The position numbers and the translations under genes are program-made. 64,000 nucleotides of DNA from Clostridium chauvoei. GTDB taxonomy: Bacteria > Bacillota > Clostridia > Clostridiales > Clostridiaceae. The notes below the pieces were generated by a model. It had not been told where the DNA came from, did no database searches, and saw nothing but the letters and a program-made list of their open reading frames with translations. The DNA lies in the NCBI RefSeq assembly GCF_002327185.1, contig NZ_CP018624.1, positions 1,736,001 through 1,800,000 of the forward strand. Reading direction: 5' to 3'. Shown one piece after another: positions 22,239-30,813 of the stretch; the stretch's first letter is position 1; the number at the start of each line of letters is the position of its first letter.

Positions 22239-22241
22239 CTT

Positions 22242-22856
22242 TTAATCATTCATTTCTTTTATTATATTGTCTATAAATTTTACTTTCTTCCCTCTGGAAT
22301 ACATATATATTGGAATTGACGTTATAATACCTACTCCTGTTCCGCAAATAATATCCCACATTGTATCATCTAAACTATTATTTTGAGCTGTTAATCCAAA
22401 AAGAGAATCTGTTGTATACTCCCATATTTCCCAGACTCCTGCTGCTGCTGCTGCAAATATTATCACAAAAATCACAGCCATATACGGATTTACTACTTTA
22501 ATACCTTCTTTTCCACATAATGATATAAATAGTACATATCCTATAATCGCTATTATCGCACCAGAACCCAGATGTAAGAATTTATCATAATGAGGTATTC
22601 CATAAAAATCCCATACATTTCCTAAATACATTGCTAAAAATATAAATATTAGTATCATATAGTAGGACGTTTTAGATCTACTTAAAAAACTCTTTTTATA
22701 TACGATATACATTCCCCATATAGTTACAACTAATAATAGAATTCTTGGAAACTTTATTCCATTTTTAAAGATAAAATCATATACAGCTGTAATTGCTAGT
22801 AAAAGCATACTCCCCCAAGTAACTAAACTTTCTTGACTTTTGCTTTTAAAACTCAC
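22242..22856 (-). CDS. Six-TM membrane protein, YjdF/DUF2238-like
   Basis: A 204-residue integral membrane protein with about six hydrophobic segments. Polar residues conserved in the DUF2238/YjdF-type family are visible inside or between helices: HYDKFLHLGSG (about 90) and WEIWEYTTDSL (about 142), followed by DDTMWDIICGTGVG (about 163). The His/Asp/Glu residues look like an intramembrane site, but no activity is established. ATG at 22856. Family assignment is by recollection of the motif pattern. Confidence 0.6.
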   Translation of the reverse strand: MSFKSKSQESLVTWGSMLLLAITAVYDFIFKNGIKFPRILLLVVTIWGMYIVYKKSFLSRSKTSYYMILIFIFLAMYLGNVWDFYGIPHYDKFLHLGSGAIIAIIGYVLFISLCGKEGIKVVNPYMAVIFVIIFAAAAAGVWEIWEYTTDSLFGLTAQNNSLDDTMWDIICGTGVGIITSIPIYMYSRGKKVKFIDNIIKEMND

Positions 22857-22966
22857 TTTATCACTCCCGTTACATTGCTGATTTAATAATTATATCAAAT
22901 TTAAATGATATTTATCGCAAGCTAACCTACTGTTAACTAAATGTTAACTTAGTAACAACTGCTATT

Positions 22967-23926
22967 TTAAATACGTTTAAATAGTACAGCTGCTATTAAA
23001 CTTCCAACTATTAATCCTCCAATATGCCCGAAATTATCTATATTAGGAACCGTTAATCCAATAGCTATATTTAATATTATTACTTGTATAATATTAATCA
23101 TATATTCTTTCCCTATATTTTTTCTATTTTTGTAACCAAACATAAACATGGCTCCTAAAAGACCAAAAACTGCCCCTGAAGCTCCAACTGATATGCTTTG
23201 TGGTGAAAGTATATAACTTAATGCTGAACTTCCAATTGCTGAAGCAAAATAAATTACTGCATATTTTTTTCTTCCATATACCTGTTCTACTTGTACACCT
23301 ATTATCTTTAATGCCATCATATTAAATATAATATGTATAATTCCTCCATGTAAAAAAGCAGAAGTTATAAATCTAAAAATTTGTCCTTCATTTATTAAAA
23401 GATTAACTTTAGCTCCAAGCTCTATTAATGTAATTATATCTATATCTATAAAGTTCTTAGATTTAATTGCAGATATTATATAAATTAATATATTTATTAA
23501 AATCAAAGAGTAAGTTAATTTATATTTAATTAAGTTCTCTTTAGAAGATGTATCTATTTTCACCATATATTCTATAATAGGTATTAATATTTTAGATGTT
23601 TCACTACAATAAAGTATTTTTCTATCTTTTAAGGAAAATATTAATTTATTTTTATTAGGAGAATTATTTATATACTCTCCTGAAACTAGTACAACTGAAT
23701 TTAAAATATGGGGCTTATCAAAAGCCCCAGCTAAATATTCCTTTGCTTCTCTGTAGTTTATATCTTCTTCACTATCAGATGTTACTATAACACCTAAAAT
23801 TACTTCTCCAAGATCTAAAACTCCTAGCCACTTATTTTCTTTATGAAAATTACTATAATAATCTCTCATAAAGAAATTAGCTTCTTTTGTTAATAAATTA
23901 TAAAATACTTTTTCAAATTTTTTCAT
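22967..23926 (-). CDS. Rhomboid family intramembrane serine protease
   Basis: A 319-residue protein. The first 140 residues are a soluble domain of unknown fold, and the rest is a six-helix rhomboid core. HGGIIHIIFNMMAL (about 195) carries the conserved H and N, GASGAVFGLLGAMF (about 250) the nucleophile Ser, and NIDNFGHIGGLIVG (about 293) the catalytic His, so it should be active. Substrates are unknown. It follows pepF by 10 nt and is probably cotranscribed with it. Confidence 0.92.
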   Translation of the reverse strand: MKKFEKVFYNLLTKEANFFMRDYYSNFHKENKWLGVLDLGEVILGVIVTSDSEEDINYREAKEYLAGAFDKPHILNSVVLVSGEYINNSPNKNKLIFSLKDRKILYCSETSKILIPIIEYMVKIDTSSKENLIKYKLTYSLILINILIYIISAIKSKNFIDIDIITLIELGAKVNLLINEGQIFRFITSAFLHGGIIHIIFNMMALKIIGVQVEQVYGRKKYAVIYFASAIGSSALSYILSPQSISVGASGAVFGLLGAMFMFGYKNRKNIGKEYMINIIQVIILNIAIGLTVPNIDNFGHIGGLIVGSLIAAVLFKRI

Positions 23927-23936
23927 AAATTCCCCA

Positions 23937-25736
23937 TTAAATTTCTTTATCTAACATATCTAAAAGTTCATTAAACCTTTCTATTGTTGCTTCTAATGGC
24001 TTTGAAGTAGTCATATCTACTCCTGCCTTCTTAAGAATGTTTATAGGGTAATCACTTCCTCCACTCTTTAAGAATCCAATGTATTTTTCTACAGCATCTT
24101 TTTCTCCATCTAATATAGACTTAGCAAAGGCTGATGCTGCTGCATATCCTGTAGCATATTGATAAACATAAAAATCAGAGTAAAAATGAGGTATTCTTGA
24201 CCATTCTGCATCTATAGCTTCATCAACGACCATATCTTCCCCGAAATATTTAACATTTAAATCATGCCATGCTTTATTATAATCATCTGAAGTAAGTGAA
24301 TTTCCTCTTTCTAGTGTTTCATGAGTATATAATTCAAATTCTGCAAACATTAATTGTCTAAATACAGTAGTTCTTATTTGCTCTAATTCTTGATTTATTA
24401 AATATAATTTTCTATTTTTATCAGTTTCTTTATTTATTAAATGATGTATAAGTAATGCTTCATTAGTTGTTGAAGCAACTTCTGCACAGAATAATGTATA
24501 TCCAGCATAAATATATGGTTGCTCTTTTCTTGAATAATAAGAATGAATTGAATGACCCATTTCATGTACAAGAGTTGATACATCATTTAGTTCATAATTA
24601 TAATTTAATAGTACATATGGCATTGTACTATATCCACCCCAAGAGTAAGCTCCACCTCTTTTACCTTTATTTTGATATATATCTATCCATCCATCTTCAA
24701 TTCCATTTTTAAATATCTTTAAATACTCGTCTCCTAGTGGATTAAGACCTTCTACTGCTATATTTACAGCTTTATCAAATTCTATATGATCCTTTTTAAT
24801 TTCTATAACAGGAACATATAAATCATACATATGCATCTCATCTAAACCTAATAATTTTTTCTTTAATGATACATATCTGTGTAAAGAAGCTATATTATCA
24901 TTTATAGTTTTTATAGCATTTTTATATACTTCTTGAGGTATATCATTAGGACTTAAAGATGCATCTAAAGCATTTTTATATTTTCTTACTTTAGCACTAA
25001 AGTTAAAATTCTTAATTGAACTTGTTAATGCTGTTGCTAATGTATTTTCAAAACCTTTATATTCTTTATATAAAGTTTCAAAGGCAGCTTTTCTTACATT
25101 CCTATCCTTACTTTTTATAAATGATGAATAATTCCCTTCTGTTAATTCAATCTTATGACCTTCTTCATCTAATATATCACCAAATTTCATATCTGCATTA
25201 GTTAACATATTATGAATAGCTTCTGGAGCTGATAAGCAATCTGATACGCTTGCTAAAAGTTCCTCTTCACTCTTACTTAAAATATGTGGTTTTTCTTTGA
25301 AGATATCTTCGAAGAAAAAATCATACATTTTAAGTTCTGGTAATTTTTCCATACAGTCTCTTATAAAGTCTTCTGATAAAGTTAAAATTTCTGGTACAAA
25401 ATACGCTGTGTATGTTGAAAACTCTGCCATATAAGCATCGACTCTATTCATCATTCCTTGATATTTTGAATTTGAAGTATCCTCATCACATCTTAAATGT
25501 GCATAAACATAAATAGTTTCAGCTTTTATTCCAATATCAACATAAAGCTTAAGATACTCTAAAATACTTTCTGCATTATCTAATTTACCTTCATAATTTT
25601 TTAAATTAGGAGCTTTATCTTTTAGCTCTTGAAATGCCTTTTCCCATTCTTCATCTGTTTTAAATATCTTATTTACTTTCCACTTGTATTCCTCTTTAAT
25701 CTCATCTCTCTTTTTAAGAACCTTACTTTCACTCAT
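23937..25736 (-). CDS. pepF: Oligoendopeptidase F
   Basis: Cytosolic M3B zinc metallopeptidase, 599 residues, cutting peptides of roughly 7-17 residues. The zinc site is LVHEMGHSIHSYY (about 385, HExxH) with a downstream Glu in FCAEVASTTNEALL (about 413). The conserved late segment is FYVYQYATGYAAASAFA (about 530). Length is typical. It lies between a small unknown gene and the rhomboid gene, all on one strand. Confidence 0.95.
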   Translation of the reverse strand: MSESKVLKKRDEIKEEYKWKVNKIFKTDEEWEKAFQELKDKAPNLKNYEGKLDNAESILEYLKLYVDIGIKAETIYVYAHLRCDEDTSNSKYQGMMNRVDAYMAEFSTYTAYFVPEILTLSEDFIRDCMEKLPELKMYDFFFEDIFKEKPHILSKSEEELLASVSDCLSAPEAIHNMLTNADMKFGDILDEEGHKIELTEGNYSSFIKSKDRNVRKAAFETLYKEYKGFENTLATALTSSIKNFNFSAKVRKYKNALDASLSPNDIPQEVYKNAIKTINDNIASLHRYVSLKKKLLGLDEMHMYDLYVPVIEIKKDHIEFDKAVNIAVEGLNPLGDEYLKIFKNGIEDGWIDIYQNKGKRGGAYSWGGYSTMPYVLLNYNYELNDVSTLVHEMGHSIHSYYSRKEQPYIYAGYTLFCAEVASTTNEALLIHHLINKETDKNRKLYLINQELEQIRTTVFRQLMFAEFELYTHETLERGNSLTSDDYNKAWHDLNVKYFGEDMVVDEAIDAEWSRIPHFYSDFYVYQYATGYAAASAFAKSILDGEKDAVEKYIGFLKSGGSDYPINILKKAGVDMTTSKPLEATIERFNELLDMLDKEI

Positions 25737-25771
25737 AAAAATTCACCTAAATTAAATTAGGCTCCTCCTTC

Positions 25772-26170
25772 CTAAATATATTCTTGTTCTTTGCCTATAA
25801 TATCTTTAAATACTTTTTCCATGGATTCTTCTATTAAAGAAACACATTTTCCTAGCTTTTCTTTTATAACCATATAATCTTCATCATAATCAAATTTTAT
25901 GATAAATGTTGGGTTATATTCTTCTAAATCCTCTTCTATTGTAAATCCACTTTCTTCAAATGATTCATGATTAAATAAATCATATATTGCAGAGTATTCC
26001 CATTCTTCTACATCTTTATTTGTATCAAAATATAAATTAACTATATTATCTAACACAAATAACTTTTTAACATATAATGCTCCCTCTGAAACCTCAAAAC
26101 TTCCTAATTCTTTTGTTATAAATCCTGTTTCCTTATTTTTTTCCATTAATACTAAGCTTGAAAAATCCAT
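25772..26170 (-). CDS. Acidic hypothetical protein upstream of pepF
   Basis: A 132-residue acidic protein starting MDFSSLVLMEKNKETGFITKE. It has no membrane segment, signal peptide or Cys cluster. It reads as an alternating beta/alpha small domain rich in Asp and Glu. I recall similar proteins in other clostridia as a domain of unknown function but cannot name the family with confidence. It ends 35 nt before pepF and is probably its operon partner. Confidence 0.6.
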   Translation of the reverse strand: MDFSSLVLMEKNKETGFITKELGSFEVSEGALYVKKLFVLDNIVNLYFDTNKDVEEWEYSAIYDLFNHESFEESGFTIEEDLEEYNPTFIIKFDYDEDYMVIKEKLGKCVSLIEESMEKVFKDIIGKEQEYI

Positions 26171-26319
26171 CTTGTATTTTCCTCCAATTCATTTTTTATC
26201 TAGTGTTTTTAAATATATCTATATTATATGTTTTAACCATACAATAAAGCAAGATATGTATTTACTTAATGTTAAATTATGGTAATATAATCTTAGGGAT
26301 ATTTTTAAGGAGGGTGCTT

Positions 26320-26715
26320 ATGAGTAAAAAAGTTTCAAGAAAAGTTTTAAAAATGAAAAGAAAGGAAAGACTTAAACATAGAAGAAAAAAATTTTTTGTA
26401 GCTTTATCTATATTTGTAGGTCTTTTAATGGTTTCATCCTTACTTATTTATAATCTAGTATTAAAACATAAATTAAAAGACTTAACTTATGCTATAGATT
26501 ATCACTTTACAAGTAAGGATATTAAAGAAGAAAGACTTCTTAGCGTACAACAGTATAATTTATTATTTGCAGATGGCGATACAGTTGTAGTTGAAGCTCA
26601 TGGTCTTAGTCACGAAAAACCTCATTCAAATACTACTGTTAAGGCAAAACTTATTAAAAATAAAAAAGGTATTTGGGATTTAGATAAAGATGCTTTAGTT
26701 GCCAAAGAAAAGTAG
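26320..26715 (+). CDS. Single-pass membrane protein with basic N-terminus
   Basis: A 131-residue protein. The first 30 residues are strongly basic (KRKERLKHRRKKF), followed by one membrane helix (about 28-48, FFVALSIFVGLLMVSSLLIY) and an extracytoplasmic domain of about 80 residues. The open frame reaches back to 26269, but AAGGAGGGTGCTT precedes the ATG at 26320. The zinc/manganese ABC promoter overlaps its stop codon. Function unknown. The exposed domain is small and beta-rich by eye. Confidence 0.6.
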   Translation: MSKKVSRKVLKMKRKERLKHRRKKFFVALSIFVGLLMVSSLLIYNLVLKHKLKDLTYAIDYHFTSKDIKEERLLSVQQYNLLFADGDTVVVEAHGLSHEKPHSNTTVKAKLIKNKKGIWDLDKDALVAKEK

Positions 26716-26718
26716 TTG

Positions 26719-26748
26719 TTGCAAATTATTTGCATTATCATATATAAT
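26719..26748 (+). promoter_or_regulatory. Promoter with palindromic operator of the metal ABC operon
   Basis: -35 TTGCAA (26719-26724) and perfect -10 TATAAT (26743-26748) with an 18-bp spacer. A 15-bp palindrome with arms TGCAAAT / ATTTGCA covers 26720-26734, on top of the -35. Metal-repressor sites typically sit there, and a Fur-family gene lies at the other end of the operon. The upstream gene's stop is at 26713-26715. Confidence 0.55.
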
Positions 26749-26776
26749 AGAGCTAGAAAATTTAGGAGTTGATTTA

Positions 26777-27448
26777 ATGATTAATATAAACAATTTATGT
26801 TTTTCATATACTAATAAAACACCTTATTTACTTAATAATGTTAATTTAAGTATTCCTAAAGGTGCTTATATTTCAGTTGTTGGTGAAAATGGAAGCTGTA
26901 AAACTACCCTTATAAAATTAATTTTAGGCCTTCTTTCTCCGACTTCTGGCTCTATTGAGATTGAAACTAACTCTATAGGTTATGTTCCTCAAAGATTAGA
27001 TTCTTTTAATTCTCAATTTCCAATAACAGTTACTGAAGTATTAGAATGTCATGTAAAAACATTAAAAAATAAAAATTCAAATATAACTTCAGCTTTAAAG
27101 CAAGTTAATATGTATGATTTTAAAAATTCTCTTCTCGGAAATTTATCCGGAGGACAACAACAAAGAATATTAATTGCACGTTCTTTAATGGGAAATCCTG
27201 AAGTTATAATTCTAGATGAACCTTCCACTGGTGTAGATGAAAATAATCAAAAAGAAATTTATGGTATATTAAATAAACTAAATCAATTTGATCACAAAAC
27301 TATTATATCTATAGAACATAATATAAATATAGCACTCAAATATTCAACTCACATACTTAAAGTACATAATGGGACAGTTAAGTTATATACTGTAAAGGAC
27401 TATATTAAATTCAGAAATGAAGATTCCTTTTTAGATGATGCTATATAA
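26777..27448 (+). CDS. znuC: Zinc/manganese-type ABC transporter ATPase
   Basis: A 223-residue ATP-binding subunit of a cluster-9-type metal importer. The signature LSGGQQQRILIARSL (about 134) and Walker B VIILDEPSTGVDE (about 157) are normal. Walker A reads GENGSCKTT: the penultimate Gly before the lysine is Cys (codon TGT where GGT would give Gly), which is unusual. The ATG at 26777 follows AGGAG. It pairs with the permease 44 nt downstream. No substrate-binding lipoprotein gene is nearby. The metal is inferred from the family and the Fur-like neighbour. Confidence 0.82.
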   Translation: MININNLCFSYTNKTPYLLNNVNLSIPKGAYISVVGENGSCKTTLIKLILGLLSPTSGSIEIETNSIGYVPQRLDSFNSQFPITVTEVLECHVKTLKNKNSNITSALKQVNMYDFKNSLLGNLSGGQQQRILIARSLMGNPEVIILDEPSTGVDENNQKEIYGILNKLNQFDHKTIISIEHNINIALKYSTHILKVHNGTVKLYTVKDYIKFRNEDSFLDDAI

Positions 27449-27492
27449 AAAGATTAATAAAAAAATATATATTTTTAGAAAGGTAGACTTTA

Positions 27493-28284
27493 ATGTTTCA
27501 ATTAGAATTTATGCAAAATGCCTTTATGGCAAGCTTAATTATTTCTATATTATGTCCTTTCATAGGACTTTTTTTAGTGTTAAGAAGATACTCGATGATT
27601 GGTGATACCCTATCTCATTCTTCCTTTGCAGGGGTAGCTATCGGACTAGTTATAGGAGTTAATCCAATAATGACAGCATTTTTATTTACTACATTATGTG
27701 CTCTTATTATAGAATTTTTACGAGATTATTATAAAAAGTATGCAGAGCTTGTAATGTCATTAGTCTTAACATTTAGTTTAGGTATTGCAATTATACTTAT
27801 TAGTAGCGGTAAAGCTTCTGCTAAAGTTAATTCTTATCTATTTGGAAGTATTTTAACAGTAAGTACAAGCGATATAATTTTAATTTCAATTATCGGTATA
27901 ATTTGCTTAATAACTTTAATACTTTTATATAATAAACTTGTTTACATAACCTTCGACGAAGAAGGCGCTAAAGTTTCTGGAATTAAAGTTAAGCTTATAA
28001 ACTACATATTTACTTTACTAGTAGGTGCGACAATTTCTATGTCAATTAGAATTATGGGGATTTTAGTTATATCTTCTATTATGGTTGTTCCTGTTGCAAC
28101 TGCTATGCAGCTAAAAAAGAGCTTTAAAACAACATTAATCTATTCAATTATATTTGGATTTTTAGATATAATGTTAGGCTTAATATTATCTTATTATGTA
28201 AATAGTGCTCCAGGAGGTACTATAGCTATTACTTCTGTATTTACACTTATATGTGTTATACTATTTGATAGATTTAAAAAATAA
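27493..28284 (+). CDS. znuB: Zinc/manganese-type ABC transporter permease
   Basis: A 263-residue membrane subunit with about eight hydrophobic segments, ABC-3 family. The early motif VLRRYSMIGDTLSHSSFAGVAIG (about 28-50) and the coupling-helix segment YITFDEEGAKVSGI (about 151) are characteristic. It is encoded with the ATPase as one operon, in convergent orientation to the Fur/Zur-type gene. Confidence 0.88.
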   Translation: MFQLEFMQNAFMASLIISILCPFIGLFLVLRRYSMIGDTLSHSSFAGVAIGLVIGVNPIMTAFLFTTLCALIIEFLRDYYKKYAELVMSLVLTFSLGIAIILISSGKASAKVNSYLFGSILTVSTSDIILISIIGIICLITLILLYNKLVYITFDEEGAKVSGIKVKLINYIFTLLVGATISMSIRIMGILVISSIMVVPVATAMQLKKSFKTTLIYSIIFGFLDIMLGLILSYYVNSAPGGTIAITSVFTLICVILFDRFKK

Positions 28285-28349
28285 AAGACAACGTCATTGA
28301 ACTGCTCCCTGTCTCTTAAACAGGGGCTAGTTTACATCGACGTTGTCTT
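28285..28349. terminator. Bidirectional terminator with a 37-bp palindromic insert in its loop
   Basis: Outer stem AAGACAACGTC (28285-28295) / GACGTTGTCTT (28339-28349), T-rich on both sides, between znuB and the convergent fur gene. The loop holds a second palindrome, 28298-28334, with ends TGAACTGCTCCCTGT and (reverse) TAAACTAGCCCCTGT, flanked by CAT on both sides. Removing the insert and one CAT leaves an 11-bp perfect stem with a 3-nt ATC loop. Confidence 0.8.
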
Positions 28350-28755
28350 ATTTTTTACACTTATCACATATACCTTTCATTTCAAGCTTATGCTCTGTTA
28401 AACTAAATCCAACTTGTTTTTTTATTATTTCTTCTATTTGCTCTATTGGACATGGAACCCTTACTGATTTATGACAAATATTACATTTTAGTATATGCTC
28501 ATGACTTTCTTTTTTCATAGAATATACAGCTGGCCCATCAGTAAGAACTGTTTTTTTAATAACATTTTTCTCTTCAAATAATTCCAAACTTCTATATATT
28601 GTACTTAAGTTTAAATTTTTCCCTTGCTTCTTACATTCTTCATATAAATCATCTGCTGTTAATCCACTCTCTGAATTTTCTAATATATTAAGTAAAGCTA
28701 TTCTACCTTTTGTTACTTTTATATCTCTATCTTTTAGAAAAGTTGTCCATTCCAT
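28348..28755 (-). CDS. Fur-family metalloregulator, probably Zur
   Basis: A 135-residue winged-helix repressor. The DNA-binding half has TKGRIALLNILENSESGLTADDLY and LSTIYRSLELFEEKNVI. The metal half has HEHILKCNICHK (about 90) and ICDKCKK at the end, the two CxxC pairs of the structural zinc site. Its position facing a zinc/manganese ABC importer favours Zur; Fur and PerR cannot be excluded. A -35 TTGGTT and -10 TATTAT with 17-bp spacing lie upstream, partly overlapped by a palindrome. Confidence 0.85.
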   Translation of the reverse strand: MEWTTFLKDRDIKVTKGRIALLNILENSESGLTADDLYEECKKQGKNLNLSTIYRSLELFEEKNVIKKTVLTDGPAVYSMKKESHEHILKCNICHKSVRVPCPIEQIEEIIKKQVGFSLTEHKLEMKGICDKCKK

Positions 28756-28774
28756 TTCTTATATCTCCTACGCT

Positions 28775-28814
28775 ATAATATCTTTATATTATAACATAAC
28801 CAAATATATATTTG
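28775..28814 (-). promoter_or_regulatory. Promoter and palindrome of the fur-family gene
   Basis: Minus strand: -35 TTGGTT (28798-28803), 17-bp spacer, -10 TATTAT (28775-28780). The perfect 14-bp palindrome CAAATATATATTTG (28801-28814) overlaps the -35. Its CAAAT/ATTTG half-sites match those at the metal ABC promoter, though the spacing differs. This fits autoregulation. Confidence 0.45.
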
Positions 28815-28820
28815 TATTCC

Positions 28821-29378
28821 TTAAAAAAATATCATCTTTATAGCAAAAGCCATAAGAATTATTCCTCCTAAAAAACCAGAGTATTTACATGCAAAATCTA
28901 TTCTCCTTATATATCTACAAATATAAAATCCTATTAAGCACATAAGTAAGGTAATAAGACCTACCATTATAGAATCTACTATTAATAATACACCTGATAT
29001 TATATGATGAAATACTGTAAATCCAACAACTAATGCATCTATACTAACAGATACTCCAAGTATAATATACATACATTTTTTTATTAAAAAAGTATCATCT
29101 CTATCATCTTTTTTAAAACCTTCTATTATCATTATGATTCCTATGATTCCTATAATAAGTCCTCCAATTAAATTAGGAATACTTGCTATATATGTATCAA
29201 AAATCAAACCTGCTAATCCACCTATGAATATAAACAGAAATTGAAAGAAGGCAAAAGATAAAATAAATCCTATTTTATTTTCTCTCTTTAGAATCGGATT
29301 TATTCCTAAACTTATACTAAGACCAAAGGCATCCATAGCCATTGCAATCCCTATAAAGATTACCTCTTTTACACCCAT
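28821..29378 (-). CDS. MntP/YtaF-family membrane protein
   Basis: A 185-residue six-TM protein of the DUF204 family. The two pseudo-repeats each carry an Asp motif in the membrane: AMAMDAFGLSIS (about 13) and SVSIDALVVGF (about 113), as in the manganese exporter MntP. The family also contains the sporulation protein YtaF, so the role is either manganese efflux or a sporulation-linked function. It lies 66 bp upstream of the Fur/Zur-type gene on the same strand. No yybP-ykoY riboswitch is visible before it. Confidence 0.75.
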   Translation of the reverse strand: MGVKEVIFIGIAMAMDAFGLSISLGINPILKRENKIGFILSFAFFQFLFIFIGGLAGLIFDTYIASIPNLIGGLIIGIIGIIMIIEGFKKDDRDDTFLIKKCMYIILGVSVSIDALVVGFTVFHHIISGVLLIVDSIMVGLITLLMCLIGFYICRYIRRIDFACKYSGFLGGIILMAFAIKMIFF

Positions 29379-29566
29379 TTACCATATTCTCCTCTTTTTA
29401 TTCAATCTACTATATATTTTATTAATAATTCTATTATTTATGAGTTAAATTTTTTAAATAAATACTTTAAATAATTTATATTTTGTTGTATATTATTAAT
29501 TAGAGTATATTAATTAATTTAAAAGTATATCACATTGAGTGATTTTTTATAAAGGAGAGTATGTTA

Positions 29567-30784
29567 ATGGCAAATTGTATAATCGCACAATCAGGTGGCC
29601 CAACTTCTGTTATCAATTCAAGTGTTGTAGGCTTATTAAAAGGAAATAAAGATTTAAAAGCTTTCGATAAAGTTTATGGAGGCTTAAATGGTATTGAAGG
29701 TATATTAAATGGTAATATAATAGATTTGTCCTCTTTAAGTGATGCAGAAATAGAAACTTTTAGATATACACCTTCCTCTGGATTAGGTTCTTGTAGATAT
29801 AAAATGAAAAAATTAGAAGAGTCCACAGAAGAATACGATAAACTTCTAGAAATACTAAAAGCTTATGATATAAAAGCATTCTTTTATGTAGGTGGAAATG
29901 ATTCTATGGATACAATTGCAAAACTTAGTGAGTATGCTAAATATACTAAAATTGATATTAAATTTATAGGAATTCCTAAAACTATAGATAATGATTTAAT
30001 GTTTACAGATCATACTCCTGGTTTTGGAAGTGCTGCTAAATTTATTGCAACTACTACTCTTGAAACATATTTAGATTCATCTGTTTATATAAATAATGGA
30101 ATATTTATATTAGAAACTATGGGTAGAGATACTGGTTGGCTTGCAGCTGCTTCTTGTCTTGCTAAAATTGATGGTAAACAAGTTGCAGACTTTATATACT
30201 TACCAGAAGTAGCTTTTGATACTATTAAATTTCTTAATGATGTAAGACAAAAATTTAATGAACAAAACAAAGTATTTATAGTTGTATCTGAAGGGCTTAA
30301 AAATGCTAATGGAGAATTCATAACAGAAGTTCAATCTCAAACACATGATAATTTTGGACATGCTCAACTAGGTGGAATAGGTTCATATCTAAAAAAATTA
30401 ATTATCGATTCTGGAATAACAAAAAGAGTAAAATCCCTTGAACTTGGCGTTTTACAAAGATGTGCTATACATTGTGCATCTCATACTGATTTAACAGAAT
30501 CCTTTGAAGCTGGTTATTCTGCATTAAAATTTGCTATTGAAGGTAACAGTGGCTATATGGTTGCAATTAAAAGATATTCCAATTCACCTTACTCAACATC
30601 ACATTTTTTAATTGAAGCTGATAAAGTTGCAAATAATGTTAAATACTTTCCAATAGAATGGATAAACAAAGATTGTAACAACTTAACTGAAGAAGCATTT
30701 AACTATTTAAATCCTTTAATAGATGGATTTCCTAGCTTGGTTTTTGAAGATACTATGCCAAAATTTAAAACTTTTAATAAATAA
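29567..30784 (+). CDS. pfp: 6-phosphofructokinase, pyrophosphate-dependent type
   Basis: A 405-residue phosphofructokinase of the PPi-using group. The phosphate-donor loop reads GGNDSMDT (the ATP type has GGDGS) and the active-site motif is PKTIDNDL (the ATP type has PGTIDND). These two changes are the accepted markers of PPi use. TDHTPGFGSAAK and ETMGRDTGWLAA bind fructose 6-phosphate. The reaction is reversible phosphoryl transfer between PPi and fructose 6-phosphate. ATGs at 29561 and 29567 compete; AGGAG spacing favours 29567. The gene stands alone. Confidence 0.85.
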   Translation: MANCIIAQSGGPTSVINSSVVGLLKGNKDLKAFDKVYGGLNGIEGILNGNIIDLSSLSDAEIETFRYTPSSGLGSCRYKMKKLEESTEEYDKLLEILKAYDIKAFFYVGGNDSMDTIAKLSEYAKYTKIDIKFIGIPKTIDNDLMFTDHTPGFGSAAKFIATTTLETYLDSSVYINNGIFILETMGRDTGWLAAASCLAKIDGKQVADFIYLPEVAFDTIKFLNDVRQKFNEQNKVFIVVSEGLKNANGEFITEVQSQTHDNFGHAQLGGIGSYLKKLIIDSGITKRVKSLELGVLQRCAIHCASHTDLTESFEAGYSALKFAIEGNSGYMVAIKRYSNSPYSTSHFLIEADKVANNVKYFPIEWINKDCNNLTEEAFNYLNPLIDGFPSLVFEDTMPKFKTFNK

Positions 30785-30790
30785 ATAAAA

Positions 30791-30811
30791 AATGAAGGTA
30801 TTGCCTTCATT
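30791..30811. terminator. Bidirectional terminator
   Basis: AATGAAGG / CCTTCATT stem with A-run before and T-run after, between the convergent phosphofructokinase and aminotransferase class V genes. Confidence 0.85.
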
Positions 30812-30813
30812 TT

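Noticed and set aside
22920..22966. GTTAAC pair as a Rex operator
   Set aside because: The half-site spacing is 7 rather than 4 bp and the gene it would control is not a redox gene, so the match is weak.
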